From the NCBI GenBank assembly GCA_016795285.1, contig JAEUIC010000036.1:84190-148189 (forward strand): DNA of 64,000 bases. Direction: 5' to 3'. Below, in pieces: positions 1 to 7,825 of this stretch. The notes below the pieces were generated by a model. The model was not told the origin of the DNA, did not search any database, and was given only the letters and a program-made list of their open reading frames with translations. The DNA comes from Planctomycetota bacterium (GTDB lineage Bacteria; Planctomycetota; B15-G4; SIAN01). How positions within the stretch are numbered: the first letter of the stretch is position 1; every line of letters begins with the position of its first letter. A program made the translations under genes and the position numbers.

Positions 1-17
1 CATCCCAACAACCATCC

Positions 18-37
18 TCGAGGCGCACGCGCCTCGA
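18..37. promoter_or_regulatory. Perfect inverted repeat upstream of groES
   Basis: Two 9-bp arms (18-26 and 29-37) are perfect reverse complements separated by 2 bp, about 20 bp before the groES start. It does not match the CIRCE heat-shock operator (TTAGCACTC-N9-GAGTGCTAA). It could be an operator or a 5' UTR hairpin; the promoter itself lies outside the window or upstream of what can be seen. Confidence 0.3.
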
Positions 38-57
38 CAGCTCGGAGGGAAGGAACG

Positions 58-354
58 ATGGCGAAGTTCAAGCCCCTGGACGATCGGATCGTGGTGCAGG
101 TCCTCGACGCCGAGGAGCGCACCGCGGGCGGCATCCTGCTGCCCGACGCCGCGAAGGAGAAGCCGCAGCGCGGCACCGTGACCGCGGTCGGTCCGGGCCG
201 GATGCTGAAGAACGGCACGCGCGCCGGAGTCGCCGTGAAGCAGGGCGACACCGTGCTGTTCGGCAAGTACGCCGGCACCGACGTCGCCGTCGGCGGCCAG
301 GAGTTCAAGATCCTGAAGGAGACCGAGGTGCTGGCGCGCCTCGACAAGGCGTGA
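58..354 (+). CDS. groES: Co-chaperonin GroES (Hsp10)
   Basis: This is the 98-residue co-chaperonin that caps the GroEL ring in the cytoplasm and closes the folding chamber over the substrate. The length is typical of the family. The N-terminal KFKPLDDRIVV strand, the mobile loop with GGILLPDAAKEKPQ (about residues 25-38) that contacts GroEL, and the C-terminal EFKILKETEVLA strand are all present. The ATG is preceded by a strong GGAGGGAAGGA ribosome-binding stretch. groEL follows 127 bp downstream, the classical groES-groEL order. No CIRCE element is visible in the 57 bp available upstream, so heat-shock control cannot be assigned. Confidence 0.97.
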   Translation: MAKFKPLDDRIVVQVLDAEERTAGGILLPDAAKEKPQRGTVTAVGPGRMLKNGTRAGVAVKQGDTVLFGKYAGTDVAVGGQEFKILKETEVLARLDKA

Positions 355-374
355 CGCGCGCGACGCCCCGCCCG

Positions 375-405
375 ACTCCCTCGCCGCGCGGCGGTCGAGG
401 GGAGT
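375..405 (+). terminator. Intercistronic hairpin between groES and groEL
   Basis: An ACTCCC-TCG arm pairs with CGAGGGGAGT across a GC-rich loop, with one bulge, roughly 20 bp after the groES stop. There is no T-run, so it may act as a partial attenuator, an mRNA processing site or a stability element setting the groES to groEL ratio rather than a full terminator. The function is inferred only from the fold. Confidence 0.35.
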
Positions 406-481
406 TCGAGCCGCGCTGAGTTCCCCCGATCCACGAACCGCCGGCCGCCCCGCGCGGCCGCAGCAAGGAACCGAAGAGCCC

Positions 482-2086
482 ATGGCGAAGCAGATCCTCT
501 ACGACGACGATGCCCGGCGGAAGATGCGCGACGGCGTGCACGCGCTGGCGCGCGCGGTCAAGGTCACGTTCGGGCCGGCCGGCCACACCGTGATCCTGAA
601 GAAGTCCTACGGCGGCCCGACCGTCACGAAGGACGGCGTCTCGGTCGCCAAGGAAGTCGAGCTTGAGGACCCCTTCGAGAACATGGGCGCCAAGCTCGTG
701 ATCGAGGTGGCGAAGAAGACCGGCGACGCGGCGGGCGACGGCACCACCACCGCCACGATCCTCGCCGAGTCGATCTTCTCGGAAGGGCTGCGCTACCTCT
801 CGAGCGGCGTGAACCCGACCGTGCTGAAGCGCGGCATCGACAAGTCCGTCGACGCCGTGGTCGCCGAGCTGAAGACCCTCGCCAAGAAGGTGAAGGGGCG
901 CGACGAGATCCAGCAGGTCGCGACGATCGCCGCCAACGGCGACGCGCAGATCGGCGAGATCCTCGCCACCGCCATGGACCGCGTCGGCCAGGACGGCGTG
1001 ATCACCGTCGAGGAGAGCAAGTCGACCGAGACCTCGGTCGAGCTCGTCGAGGGCCTGCGCTTCGACAAGGGCTACCTCTCGCCCTACTTCATCACCAACG
1101 TGCAGGCGATGACCTGCGAGATCGAGAACCCGCTCATCCTCATCCACGAGGCGAAGATCTCGAACCTCCGCTCGCTGCTGCCGCTGCTCGAGCAGATCGC
1201 GCAGGCGGGCCGGCCGCTCGTGATCATCGCGGAGGACGTGTCGAGCGAGGCGCTCGCGGCGCTGGTCGTGAACCGCCTGCGCGGCACGCTGCAGTGCGTC
1301 GCGGTGAAGGCGCCGGGCTTCGGCGATCGCCGCAAGGCGATGCTGCAGGACCTCGCGATCCTCACCGGCGGCAGCTTCGTCAGCGAGGACCTCGGCAAGA
1401 AGCTCGAGTCGCTGCTCCTCTCCGACCTCGGCTCGTGCAAGCGGATCGTGGTGGACAAGGACAACACGACGATCGTCGAGGGCGCCGGCAAGAAGGCCGC
1501 CATCAAGGAGCGCGTCGAGCAGATCCGCGCGCAGATCGAGCAGACCACCTCCGACTACGACAAGGAGAAGCTCCAGGAGCGCCTTGCCAAGCTCGCGGGC
1601 GGCGTCGCCGTGGTGAAGGTCGGGGCGCCGACCGAGGCGGCGATGAAGGAGCGCAAGGACCGCGTCGAGGACGCGCTCCACGCCACCAAGGCGGCGGTCG
1701 AGGAGGGGATCGTGGTGGGCGGCGGCGTCGCGCTGCTGCGCTGCGCGGTCGCGCTCGACGGCCTGAAGCTGAAGGGCGACGAGCAGTTCGGCAAGGAGAT
1801 CCTCGCCAAGGCGCTCGAGGCGCCGATCCGCCAGCTCGGTGCCAATGCCGGCCTCGAGGGCAGCGTGGTCTGCGCCGAGGTGAAGTCGCGCAAGGGCAAC
1901 GTCGGCTTCAACGGCCTCACCTGCGACTACGAGGACCTCGTCAAGGCGGGCGTGGTCGATCCGGTGAAGGTCGTGCGCCTCGCGCTGCAGAACGCGGCGT
2001 CGGTGTGCGGCCTGATGCTGACCACCGACACGCTCGTGACCGACTTGAAGGAGAGCAAGAAGGCGGTCGTCGGCAGCACCACCTGA
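482..2086 (+). CDS. groEL: Chaperonin GroEL (Hsp60)
   Basis: This is the 534-residue subunit of the double-ring ATP-dependent chaperonin that works with GroES. It carries the ATP-site signature GDGTTTAT (about residues 86-93), the apical-domain KAPGFGDRRKAML segment, VGAPTEAAMKERKDRVEDAL and the GIVVGGGVALL equatorial motif. The ATG has an AAGGAACCGAAGAG purine-rich stretch upstream. The protein ends in AVVGSTT and lacks the Gly-Gly-Met repeat tail typical of housekeeping GroEL; the length is accordingly about 14 residues shorter than the E. coli protein. It could be the only chaperonin or one of several paralogues in the genome. It is followed by an 11-bp stem hairpin before dnaJ. Confidence 0.97.
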   Translation: MAKQILYDDDARRKMRDGVHALARAVKVTFGPAGHTVILKKSYGGPTVTKDGVSVAKEVELEDPFENMGAKLVIEVAKKTGDAAGDGTTTATILAESIFSEGLRYLSSGVNPTVLKRGIDKSVDAVVAELKTLAKKVKGRDEIQQVATIAANGDAQIGEILATAMDRVGQDGVITVEESKSTETSVELVEGLRFDKGYLSPYFITNVQAMTCEIENPLILIHEAKISNLRSLLPLLEQIAQAGRPLVIIAEDVSSEALAALVVNRLRGTLQCVAVKAPGFGDRRKAMLQDLAILTGGSFVSEDLGKKLESLLLSDLGSCKRIVVDKDNTTIVEGAGKKAAIKERVEQIRAQIEQTTSDYDKEKLQERLAKLAGGVAVVKVGAPTEAAMKERKDRVEDALHATKAAVEEGIVVGGGVALLRCAVALDGLKLKGDEQFGKEILAKALEAPIRQLGANAGLEGSVVCAEVKSRKGNVGFNGLTCDYEDLVKAGVVDPVKVVRLALQNAASVCGLMLTTDTLVTDLKESKKAVVGSTT

Positions 2087-2158
2087 ACCGTGCGTGGCGT
2101 CCCCGCGACCTCGCGGCGCCACGGCAACGGACGTGCCCCTGGCTGCAGGCTGTTCACG

Positions 2159-2193
2159 GCCCCGCGAGACGCGCAGCGGCGCTCTCGCGGGGC
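2159..2193 (+). terminator. Hairpin after groEL
   Basis: A perfect 11-bp stem (GCCCCGCGAGA at 2159-2169, TCTCGCGGGGC at 2183-2193) with a 13-nt loop lies 72 bp after the groEL stop and about 50 bp before dnaJ. No T-run follows, as is common in very GC-rich genomes. It is a probable terminator or attenuator that lowers dnaJ-grpE expression relative to groEL. Confidence 0.5.
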
Positions 2194-2240
2194 TGCATTC
2201 CGATCCGACCTCGTGACGCGCGCCTGAGCGGAGACGCTGG

Positions 2241-3404
2241 ATGTCGACCCCCCGCGACTACTACGAGATCCTCGGCGTCGCCCGCACCGCGGCCGCCGAC
2301 GAGATCAAGCGGGCGTTCCGCAAGCTCGCGCTGCAGTACCACCCCGACCGCAACAAGGACGACCCGAAGGCGGAGGAGAAGTTCAAGGAGGCGGCGGAGG
2401 CGTACGAGATCCTCTCCGACGCCGACAAGCGCAAGATCTACGACCAGTACGGTCACGCCGGCGTCCGCCAGGGCGGCCACGCGCGCGGCTTCGGGAACTT
2501 CGAGGAGATCTTCCAGGCGTTCGGCGACATCTTCGGGATGGGCGGACGCGGTGGCGGTGGCGGCGGCGGGTCGGTCTTCGACGAGTTCTTCGGCCAGTTC
2601 ACCGGCGCCGGCAGCGGCCCGCGCCGGCAGCGCGGCGCGACGCTCAAGTGCCAGCTCGACATCACCCTCGAGGAGGCGGCGCGCGGCACCGAGCGCACCA
2701 TCGAGGTGACCCGCAACGAGCACTGCGGCGAGTGCAAGGGCAGCGGCGCGGCGGCGGGCAGCGCCCCCACCGTCTGCCCCGCCTGCCGCGGCAAGGGGGT
2801 CGTCCACCAGTCGCAGGGCTTCTTCTCGATCCGCACCACTTGCGGCCGCTGCCAGGGCGAAGGCGAGATCCTCGAGCATCCGTGCCGCAAGTGCCGCGGC
2901 ACCGGCACCGAGAAATCGCGCCGCGAGCTGAACGTGCGGCTGCCGGCCGGCGTCGACACCGGCACGCAGGTCCGCCTCGCCGGCGAGGGCGAGCCGGGCG
3001 CGCGCGGCGGCCCGCGCGGCGACCTCTACTGCATCGTCAACGTGAAGCCGCACGCCCTCTTCCAGCGCGAGGGCGACGACCTCCACCTCGACGTGCCGGT
3101 CAGCTTCACGGGACTCGTGCTCGGCACGAAGATCGAGGTGCCGACGCTCGCCGGTCCCGCGTCGCTCTCCATCGCCGCGCGCACCGCGGCCCACACCGTG
3201 CTGCGGCTGCGCGGCAAAGGGATCCCGAACTTGCGCGGCGGCGGACCGGGCGACCTGCTCGTCCGCATCACGCTCGACCTGCCGAAGAAGGTGACCAAGC
3301 GGCAGGAGGAGCTGCTGCGCGAACTGCAGTCGATCGAGGACGAGAACGTCAGTCCCGAGAAGAAGAGCTTCCTCGGCAAGGTGAAGGAGCTGTTCGGATC
3401 GTGA
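2241..3404 (+). CDS. dnaJ: Chaperone protein DnaJ (Hsp40, type I)
   Basis: This is a 387-residue J-domain co-chaperone that delivers substrates to DnaK and stimulates its ATPase. The domain order is canonical: J domain at residues 1-70 with the HPD triad at 34-36, a Gly/Phe-rich region at about 80-115 containing an uninterrupted glycine run, four CxxCxGxG zinc-finger repeats between about 161 and 222 (CGECKGSG, CPACRGKG, CGRCQGEG, CRKCRGTG), and the C-terminal peptide-binding domains. GGAG lies just before the ATG. grpE follows after 22 bp, so the two are probably co-transcribed. The partner dnaK is not in this window. Confidence 0.97.
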   Translation: MSTPRDYYEILGVARTAAADEIKRAFRKLALQYHPDRNKDDPKAEEKFKEAAEAYEILSDADKRKIYDQYGHAGVRQGGHARGFGNFEEIFQAFGDIFGMGGRGGGGGGGSVFDEFFGQFTGAGSGPRRQRGATLKCQLDITLEEAARGTERTIEVTRNEHCGECKGSGAAAGSAPTVCPACRGKGVVHQSQGFFSIRTTCGRCQGEGEILEHPCRKCRGTGTEKSRRELNVRLPAGVDTGTQVRLAGEGEPGARGGPRGDLYCIVNVKPHALFQREGDDLHLDVPVSFTGLVLGTKIEVPTLAGPASLSIAARTAAHTVLRLRGKGIPNLRGGGPGDLLVRITLDLPKKVTKRQEELLRELQSIEDENVSPEKKSFLGKVKELFGS

Positions 3405-3426
3405 CCGATCCGCGCAGGCGAAACCG

Positions 3427-4023
3427 ATGAGCCAGAAGACCCCCGCCCCCGAACCGCTCCCGCAGGAGGACGCCTCCAGCGGCGCCGGCGAGTCGACCGG
3501 CGCGCCCGAGGGCGCCGTCGCGCTCGCCGCCGAGATCGCGCGCCTCGAAGGCGAGGTGCGCCAGCTGAAGGAGCGCCTGCTCCAGTCGCACGCCGACCTC
3601 GACAACCAGGCCAAGCGGTTCGGCCGCGAGCGGCAGGTCGTGCGCGACGAGATCACCGCGCGCGTCGCTCGCGAGATGATCGAGGTGCTCGACAACCTCG
3701 ACCTCGTGCTGCAGTCGCTGCCCGAGGGCGAGCGCGCCACGCCGCTCGCGCAAGGCGTCGCGCTCACGCGCGTCGTCTTCCTCGAGAAGCTGCGCGCCTT
3801 CGGCATCGAGCCGATCGAGCCGCTGCACCAGCCGTTCAACCCGTTCCACCACGAGGCGCTCTTCGAGGAGGTGCGCGCCGACGTCGCGCCCGGCACCGTG
3901 GTCGGCGAGATCTCGCGCGGCTACCGGATGGGCGCGCAGCTCGTGCGCGCCGCGAAGGTGCGCGTCGCGAAGGCGCCCGCGGGCGACGGCGCGGCCGACG
4001 GCGGCGCGGCGGAAGCGAGCTGA
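3427..4023 (+). CDS. grpE: Nucleotide exchange factor GrpE
   Basis: This 198-residue protein is the nucleotide exchange factor for DnaK. It has an acidic and proline-rich disordered N-terminus, a long charged helix (about residues 35-75, ERLLQSHADLDNQAKRF), the family motif EMIEVLDNLDLVL and the C-terminal beta domain with the highly conserved PFNPFHHEALFEE and GYRMGAQLVRAAKVRVA segments. It sits 22 bp after dnaJ and 4 bp before the zinc-ribbon gene, so it is in one transcription unit with them. An Ala/Gly/Asp-rich tail of about 15 residues follows the conserved end. Confidence 0.95.
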   Translation: MSQKTPAPEPLPQEDASSGAGESTGAPEGAVALAAEIARLEGEVRQLKERLLQSHADLDNQAKRFGRERQVVRDEITARVAREMIEVLDNLDLVLQSLPEGERATPLAQGVALTRVVFLEKLRAFGIEPIEPLHQPFNPFHHEALFEEVRADVAPGTVVGEISRGYRMGAQLVRAAKVRVAKAPAGDGAADGGAAEAS

Positions 4024-4027
4024 CGCC

Positions 4028-4450
4028 ATGCCGACCTACGACTACCGCTGCAACGGCTGCGGCCACGCCTTCGAGCACTTCCAGTCGATGTCCGACCCGC
4101 ACCTGAAGAAGTGCCCGAGCTGCGGCAAGGCGAAGCTCGAGCGGCTGATCGGCGCCGGCGCCGGGCTGATCTTCAAGGGCTCGGGTTTCTACATCACCGA
4201 CTACCGCTCCGACTCCTACCACGAGGCCGCCAAGAAGGACGGCTCGAGCAGCGCAGCCGCCGATGCGAAGCCGGCCGCCCCGGCCGGCGGCGCGAGCACG
4301 CCCGCGACTCCGGCGGCGAAGGGCGATGCGAAGCCGGCCACCGCGACGCCGACCGCGCCGACCGCGCCGACCGCGCCGAGCAAGCCTGCCGCGGCCAGCT
4401 CGAGCAGCCGCACGGCGAGCCGCTCGAGCAAGGGCGGCAAGGGGAGCTGA
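4028..4450 (+). CDS. FmdB-family zinc-ribbon regulatory protein
   Basis: The 140-residue protein starts with the FmdB/CxxC_CxxC_SSSS zinc ribbon: MPTYDYRCNGCGHAFE with a second CPSCG knuckle at about residues 35-38. It continues with the family's LIGAGAGLIFKGSGFYITDYR segment. The C-terminal 70 residues are low-complexity Ala/Pro/Thr/Ser/Lys. FmdB-like proteins are small presumed regulators of unproven function that often sit beside housekeeping or stress genes. It starts 4 bp after grpE and is probably translated from the same mRNA. Confidence 0.85.
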   Translation: MPTYDYRCNGCGHAFEHFQSMSDPHLKKCPSCGKAKLERLIGAGAGLIFKGSGFYITDYRSDSYHEAAKKDGSSSAAADAKPAAPAGGASTPATPAAKGDAKPATATPTAPTAPTAPSKPAAASSSSRTASRSSKGGKGS

Positions 4451-4548
4451 CAGGCGCGCTCCGGCCACGCGGGGCGACCGGCCGCCATCGCGCGACCGCG
4501 GTGCGCCTCACTTCGGGCCGCCCCGCGCGCCGATATGCTCCCCCACCC

Positions 4549-5307
4549 ATGAACTCGCGATCGCCCGCCCTCCGTCTCCTCGCCTCGGCCGCGCTGCTGC
4601 TCGCCGGCGCCGCGTGCCAGGTGCCCGCGCCGATCGAGGCGAACGTCGAGTTCCAGACCGAGCGCGGCATCGTGCGCGGCATCTCGACCGAGGATGGCCT
4701 CTTCGCGCTGCGCGAGCTCTTGCCGCCGAGCGGCGAGCTCTCCTTCCGCTACCGCACCGGCAACGGCTTCTTCGACGATCGCGCCCGCCTCGTGCGGCAG
4801 AGCGACCTCCTCGCGCTGCTCGAGCCGTTCTCCTCGCGCCCCCACCAGGCCCGCTTCGCGATCTACCCGGCTGCCTACGACGATCGCCTCTTCATCGAGG
4901 TGCGGACCGCGGACGCCGCCGACCTGCTCTCCTGCCACCTCCTCGACGAGGGGCGGCGCGGCGACCTCGTCGTGCTCGACGAAGGGGAGCTCGCCGACGT
5001 GGCGCAGCGCTACTGCGGCGCCGGCCTGTTCGCCTGGCGCGAAGGGATGCTGCAGCTGGTCGGCGTCCTGAACGGCGTCTACGCCGAGGAGCCGGAGGCG
5101 CTCGCCTTCATCGGCCTCGACGAGCTCGTGACGCTGCTCCCGGCCACCTCGAACTTCTTCGAGCGGCGCGCGCAGCCCTACCGCGCCGACTTCGAGTACG
5201 GGACCCCGCGCGACTTCGAAGGCGAGCAGCCGGCGGTCTCCGATCCGCCTCCGCCTGGCGAGGAGAGCCCCGCACCGGCGAGCGATCCTCCGCGCAGCGA
5301 CGGTTGA
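4549..5307 (+). CDS. Lipoprotein of unknown function
   Basis: This is a 252-residue predicted lipoprotein. Residues 1-22 form a signal peptide with a charged start, a hydrophobic Leu/Ala core and the lipobox LAGAAC at the cleavage site, so it should be anchored by Cys22. I recognise no domain in the mature part; it is a mixed alpha/beta sequence with a Pro/Glu/Ser-rich tail of about 30 residues. The start was chosen because the signal peptide begins there; reading further upstream in this frame runs out of frame through the FmdB gene. There is no strong Shine-Dalgarno. It is separated from fmdB by about 98 bp and precedes the nuo promoter. Confidence 0.75.
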   Translation: MNSRSPALRLLASAALLLAGAACQVPAPIEANVEFQTERGIVRGISTEDGLFALRELLPPSGELSFRYRTGNGFFDDRARLVRQSDLLALLEPFSSRPHQARFAIYPAAYDDRLFIEVRTADAADLLSCHLLDEGRRGDLVVLDEGELADVAQRYCGAGLFAWREGMLQLVGVLNGVYAEEPEALAFIGLDELVTLLPATSNFFERRAQPYRADFEYGTPRDFEGEQPAVSDPPPPGEESPAPASDPPRSDG

Positions 5308-5335
5308 TCGATCCCGAGCTTCACCCGCGCGTCCA

Positions 5336-5365
5336 TTGACGCGCCGGGGCGCCGCCCGCTAGAAA
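5336..5365 (+). promoter_or_regulatory. Sigma70-like promoter of the nuo operon
   Basis: A TTGACG hexamer (5336-5341) and a TAGAAA hexamer (5360-5365) are separated by 18 bp, in an otherwise very GC-rich stretch immediately after the upstream lipoprotein gene. Transcription would start near 5372, giving a leader of about 108 nt. The leader contains a short CTCG/CGAG stem closed by a T-rich loop (about 5372-5386). Confidence 0.6.
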
Positions 5366-5479
5366 ACCGCGCTCGTTTTTTGCGAGGTACCGGAGACGGA
5401 CCACGGGGGCGGAGCGCTGGGGCGGCCAGGCGCGCTGACACGGGGTCGCGGTTCTCGCCGAGGACTCCGCGTCCCACCC

Positions 5480-5905
5480 ATGCCAAGTGCTGAATCGTGC
5501 GGTGCTGAAGCGATCCTGCTGGCAAGCGATCCGAGCGCCGCCATCGCGAGCTATGTCCCGCTCTTCGTCCACGCACTCGTGGTCGCCGGCGCCGTGTCGG
5601 CGCTGATCGTGATCTCGCTGCTGCTCGGACCGCGCCGCCGCACCGCGCCGAAGGGGATGCCCTACGAGTCGGGCACCTCGACGCCGGGCACCGCTCGCCA
5701 GCGCTTCTCGGTCCACTTCTATCTGGTGGCGATGCTCTTCATCCTGTTCGACGTCGAAGCGGTCTTCCTCTTCGCGTGGGCGGTGAAGGCGAGGAGCCTC
5801 GGCATGGCCGGGCTCGCGACCGTCTCGCTGTTCGTCGGGGTGCTCGGGCTCGGGCTCGCGTACGCCTGGCGCAAGGGCGCCCTCGCGTGGGAAGCGCAAG
5901 CGTGA
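5480..5905 (+). CDS. nuoA: NADH-quinone oxidoreductase subunit A
   Basis: This 141-residue membrane subunit of complex I has three transmembrane helices (about residues 25-47, 75-100 and 108-130). The conserved GMPYESGTSTPGTARQRFSVHFYLVAMLF region spans the loop and second helix, and FILFDVEAVFLFAWA is diagnostic for NuoA. It is the first gene of the operon. The ATG has no good Shine-Dalgarno at normal spacing; a GAGGACT lies about 15 bp upstream. Normally nuoB, nuoC and nuoD follow nuoA; here nuoE starts only 34 bp downstream. Confidence 0.93.
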   Translation: MPSAESCGAEAILLASDPSAAIASYVPLFVHALVVAGAVSALIVISLLLGPRRRTAPKGMPYESGTSTPGTARQRFSVHFYLVAMLFILFDVEAVFLFAWAVKARSLGMAGLATVSLFVGVLGLGLAYAWRKGALAWEAQA

Positions 5906-5939
5906 TGGCGCGACTGCCATCGCGACAGGGAGGACGACG

Positions 5940-6533
5940 GTGAGCCGATCCGGCGAAACCGAAGCGAAGGAGCCGCCGGCCAGCTCGGAGGACGGCCCGC
6001 CGGAGAGTCTCCTGGCCGAGTTGCGCGCCCTCCCGGCGCGCTACCCGCAGAAGCGCGGCGCCCTGCTGCCGCTCCTGCACGCGCTGCAGGCGTGGCGCGG
6101 TCACCTGACGCCAGCCGACATGAAGCTCGCCGGCGAGCTGACCGGCGTCGCCGCGGCCGACGTCTTCAGCGTCGTGACCTTCTACACCATGTATCGCCAG
6201 CGGCCGGTCGGCCGCTTCCCGATCGGCGTCTGCCGCAACATCGCTTGCTGGGTGAACGGCAGCGAGCAGATCGTCTCGACGGTGAAGGCAGAGCTCGGCA
6301 TCGCGCCGGGCGAGCGCACCGCCGACGGCCGCTTCAGCCTCGAAGAGGTCGAGTGCCTCGGCAGCTGCGGCACCGGGCCGTGCCTCGAGATCGAGAGCCG
6401 CTACTTCGAGAACTTGACGCCCGACAAGGTGCGCGCGCTGATCGAGAAGTTGCGCCGCGACGACCGCTCGCCGAGCGAGGCGATCCTCGCCGCGCAGCGC
6501 GAGTTCCCGGCCGCACGGGAGGCGCGCTCCTGA
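5940..6533 (+). CDS. nuoE: NADH-quinone oxidoreductase subunit E ([2Fe-2S])
   Basis: This 197-residue thioredoxin-fold subunit of the NADH-dehydrogenase module holds the N1a [2Fe-2S] cluster. The four ligands are visible as C98-x4-C103 (CRNIAC) and C139-x3-C143 (CLGSC), the canonical NuoE spacing. Conserved FSVVTFYTMYRQRPVGRFPIGVC-type sequence precedes the first pair. The start is GTG with GGGAGGACGACG immediately upstream. The stop overlaps the nuoF start as TGATG, so the two are translationally coupled. The C-terminus (about 35 residues) extends past the family core. Confidence 0.95.
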   Translation: MSRSGETEAKEPPASSEDGPPESLLAELRALPARYPQKRGALLPLLHALQAWRGHLTPADMKLAGELTGVAAADVFSVVTFYTMYRQRPVGRFPIGVCRNIACWVNGSEQIVSTVKAELGIAPGERTADGRFSLEEVECLGSCGTGPCLEIESRYFENLTPDKVRALIEKLRRDDRSPSEAILAAQREFPAAREARS

Positions 6534-7825
6534 TGGAGAACTACCTCTCGAACGAGTTCGGTCGCAGCGGCCCGCTGCTGCTGGCCGAGGCGCAAGCGAA
6601 GGGGCGCTACGTCCAGGCGAAGCGCGTCTTCACGTCGCTCACGCCGGAACAGGTGGTCGACGAGGTGAAGAACGCCGGCCTGCGCGGCCGCGGCGGCGCC
6701 TGGTTCCCGACCGGCATCAAGTGGAGCTTCATGCCGAAGGAGCCGCTGAAGGGTCCGAGCTACCTCGTCATCAACGCCGACGAAGGGGAACCCGGCACCT
6801 TCAAGGACCGCCAGATCATGGAGAAGGACCCCCACCTCCTCCTCGAAGGGATCATGATCGGCTCCTTCGCGATCCGCGCGGAGACGGCCTTCCTCTACAT
6901 CCGCGGCGAGTACCTCACCGCGCACGACGCGCTCGCCACCGCCATCGCCGAGCTCGAGGCGGCCGGCATCCTCGGCGCCAGCGCCTTCGGCAGCGGCCGC
7001 CCGATGCGGATCGTGCTGCACCGCGGCGCCGGCGCCTACATCTGCGGCGAGGAGACGGCGCTGCTCAACTCGCTCGAGGGGCGGCGCGGCGAACCGCGCC
7101 CGAAGCCGCCCTTCCCCGCGGTCTGGGGCGCCTTCGGTCGCCCGACCTCGGTGAACAACGTCGAGACGCTCGCCAACGTGCCGGCGATCCTCGAGCGCGG
7201 CGCCGCCTGGTACAAGACGGCCGGCACCGCGCAGGCACCCGGCCACCTGTTGTTCGGCATCTCGGGCGCGGTCGAGCGGCCCGGCTGCTACGAGCTGCCG
7301 CTCGGCACCACCGCGCGCGAGCTGGTCGAGAAGTGGGCCGGCGGCGTGAAGGGCGGCAAGAAGATGCGCGCCTTCATCCCCGGCGGCGCGTCGACCGGCT
7401 TCCTGCCGCCCGACAAGCTCGACGTCGCGATGGACCCGGAGAGCCTGCGCAAGGAAGGGACGATGCTCGGCACCGGCGGGATCATCGTGATCCCCGAGGA
7501 GGTCGCGATCGTCGACGCCGCGCGCGTCTTCTCGCGCTTCTTCCGCCACGAGACGTGCGGCCAGTGCAGCCCGTGCCGCGAAGGGTCGGCGTGGTCCGAC
7601 CAGGTGATCGCCCGCTTCCAGCGCGGCGAGGGGCGCAACGACGACTTCGCGCTGCTCGAGGAGATCATGCGCGGCAGCAAGCAGCGCACGATCTGCGTCT
7701 TCCCCGAGGCGTTCGCCGGCCCGCTCGGCTCGGCGATCAAGCACTTCAAGGGCGAGCTCGTCGCCGCTTCGGCGGAGCGCGCGGCGCATCCGGCCGGCGC
7801 GGGAGGAGCGACGCACCATGGCTGA
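6533..7825 (+). CDS. nuoF: NADH-quinone oxidoreductase subunit F (NADH- and FMN-binding)
   Basis: This 430-residue subunit oxidises NADH through FMN and passes electrons to cluster N3. The glycine-rich nucleotide-binding motif GLRGRGGAWFPTGIKW lies near residue 50, and the FMN-site NADEGEPGTFKDR near residue 80. The N3 [4Fe-4S] ligands are C342, C345 and C348 (CGQCSPC) with C388 in RTICVFPEAF. The usual GRGGxGF becomes GRGGAWF. The start was set at the ATG overlapping the nuoE stop. It overlaps nuoG by 8 bp. It reads as a complete, functional subunit. Confidence 0.96.
   Translation: MENYLSNEFGRSGPLLLAEAQAKGRYVQAKRVFTSLTPEQVVDEVKNAGLRGRGGAWFPTGIKWSFMPKEPLKGPSYLVINADEGEPGTFKDRQIMEKDPHLLLEGIMIGSFAIRAETAFLYIRGEYLTAHDALATAIAELEAAGILGASAFGSGRPMRIVLHRGAGAYICGEETALLNSLEGRRGEPRPKPPFPAVWGAFGRPTSVNNVETLANVPAILERGAAWYKTAGTAQAPGHLLFGISGAVERPGCYELPLGTTARELVEKWAGGVKGGKKMRAFIPGGASTGFLPPDKLDVAMDPESLRKEGTMLGTGGIIVIPEEVAIVDAARVFSRFFRHETCGQCSPCREGSAWSDQVIARFQRGEGRNDDFALLEEIMRGSKQRTICVFPEAFAGPLGSAIKHFKGELVAASAERAAHPAGAGGATHHG

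Noticed and set aside
18..37. CIRCE-type heat-shock operator upstream of groES
   Set aside because: The inverted repeat does not match the CIRCE arms or spacing.
305..2122. A 605-codon open frame antisense to groEL
   Set aside because: It mirrors the codon structure of groEL in very GC-rich DNA, is Arg/Leu/Ala/His-rich and has no domain.
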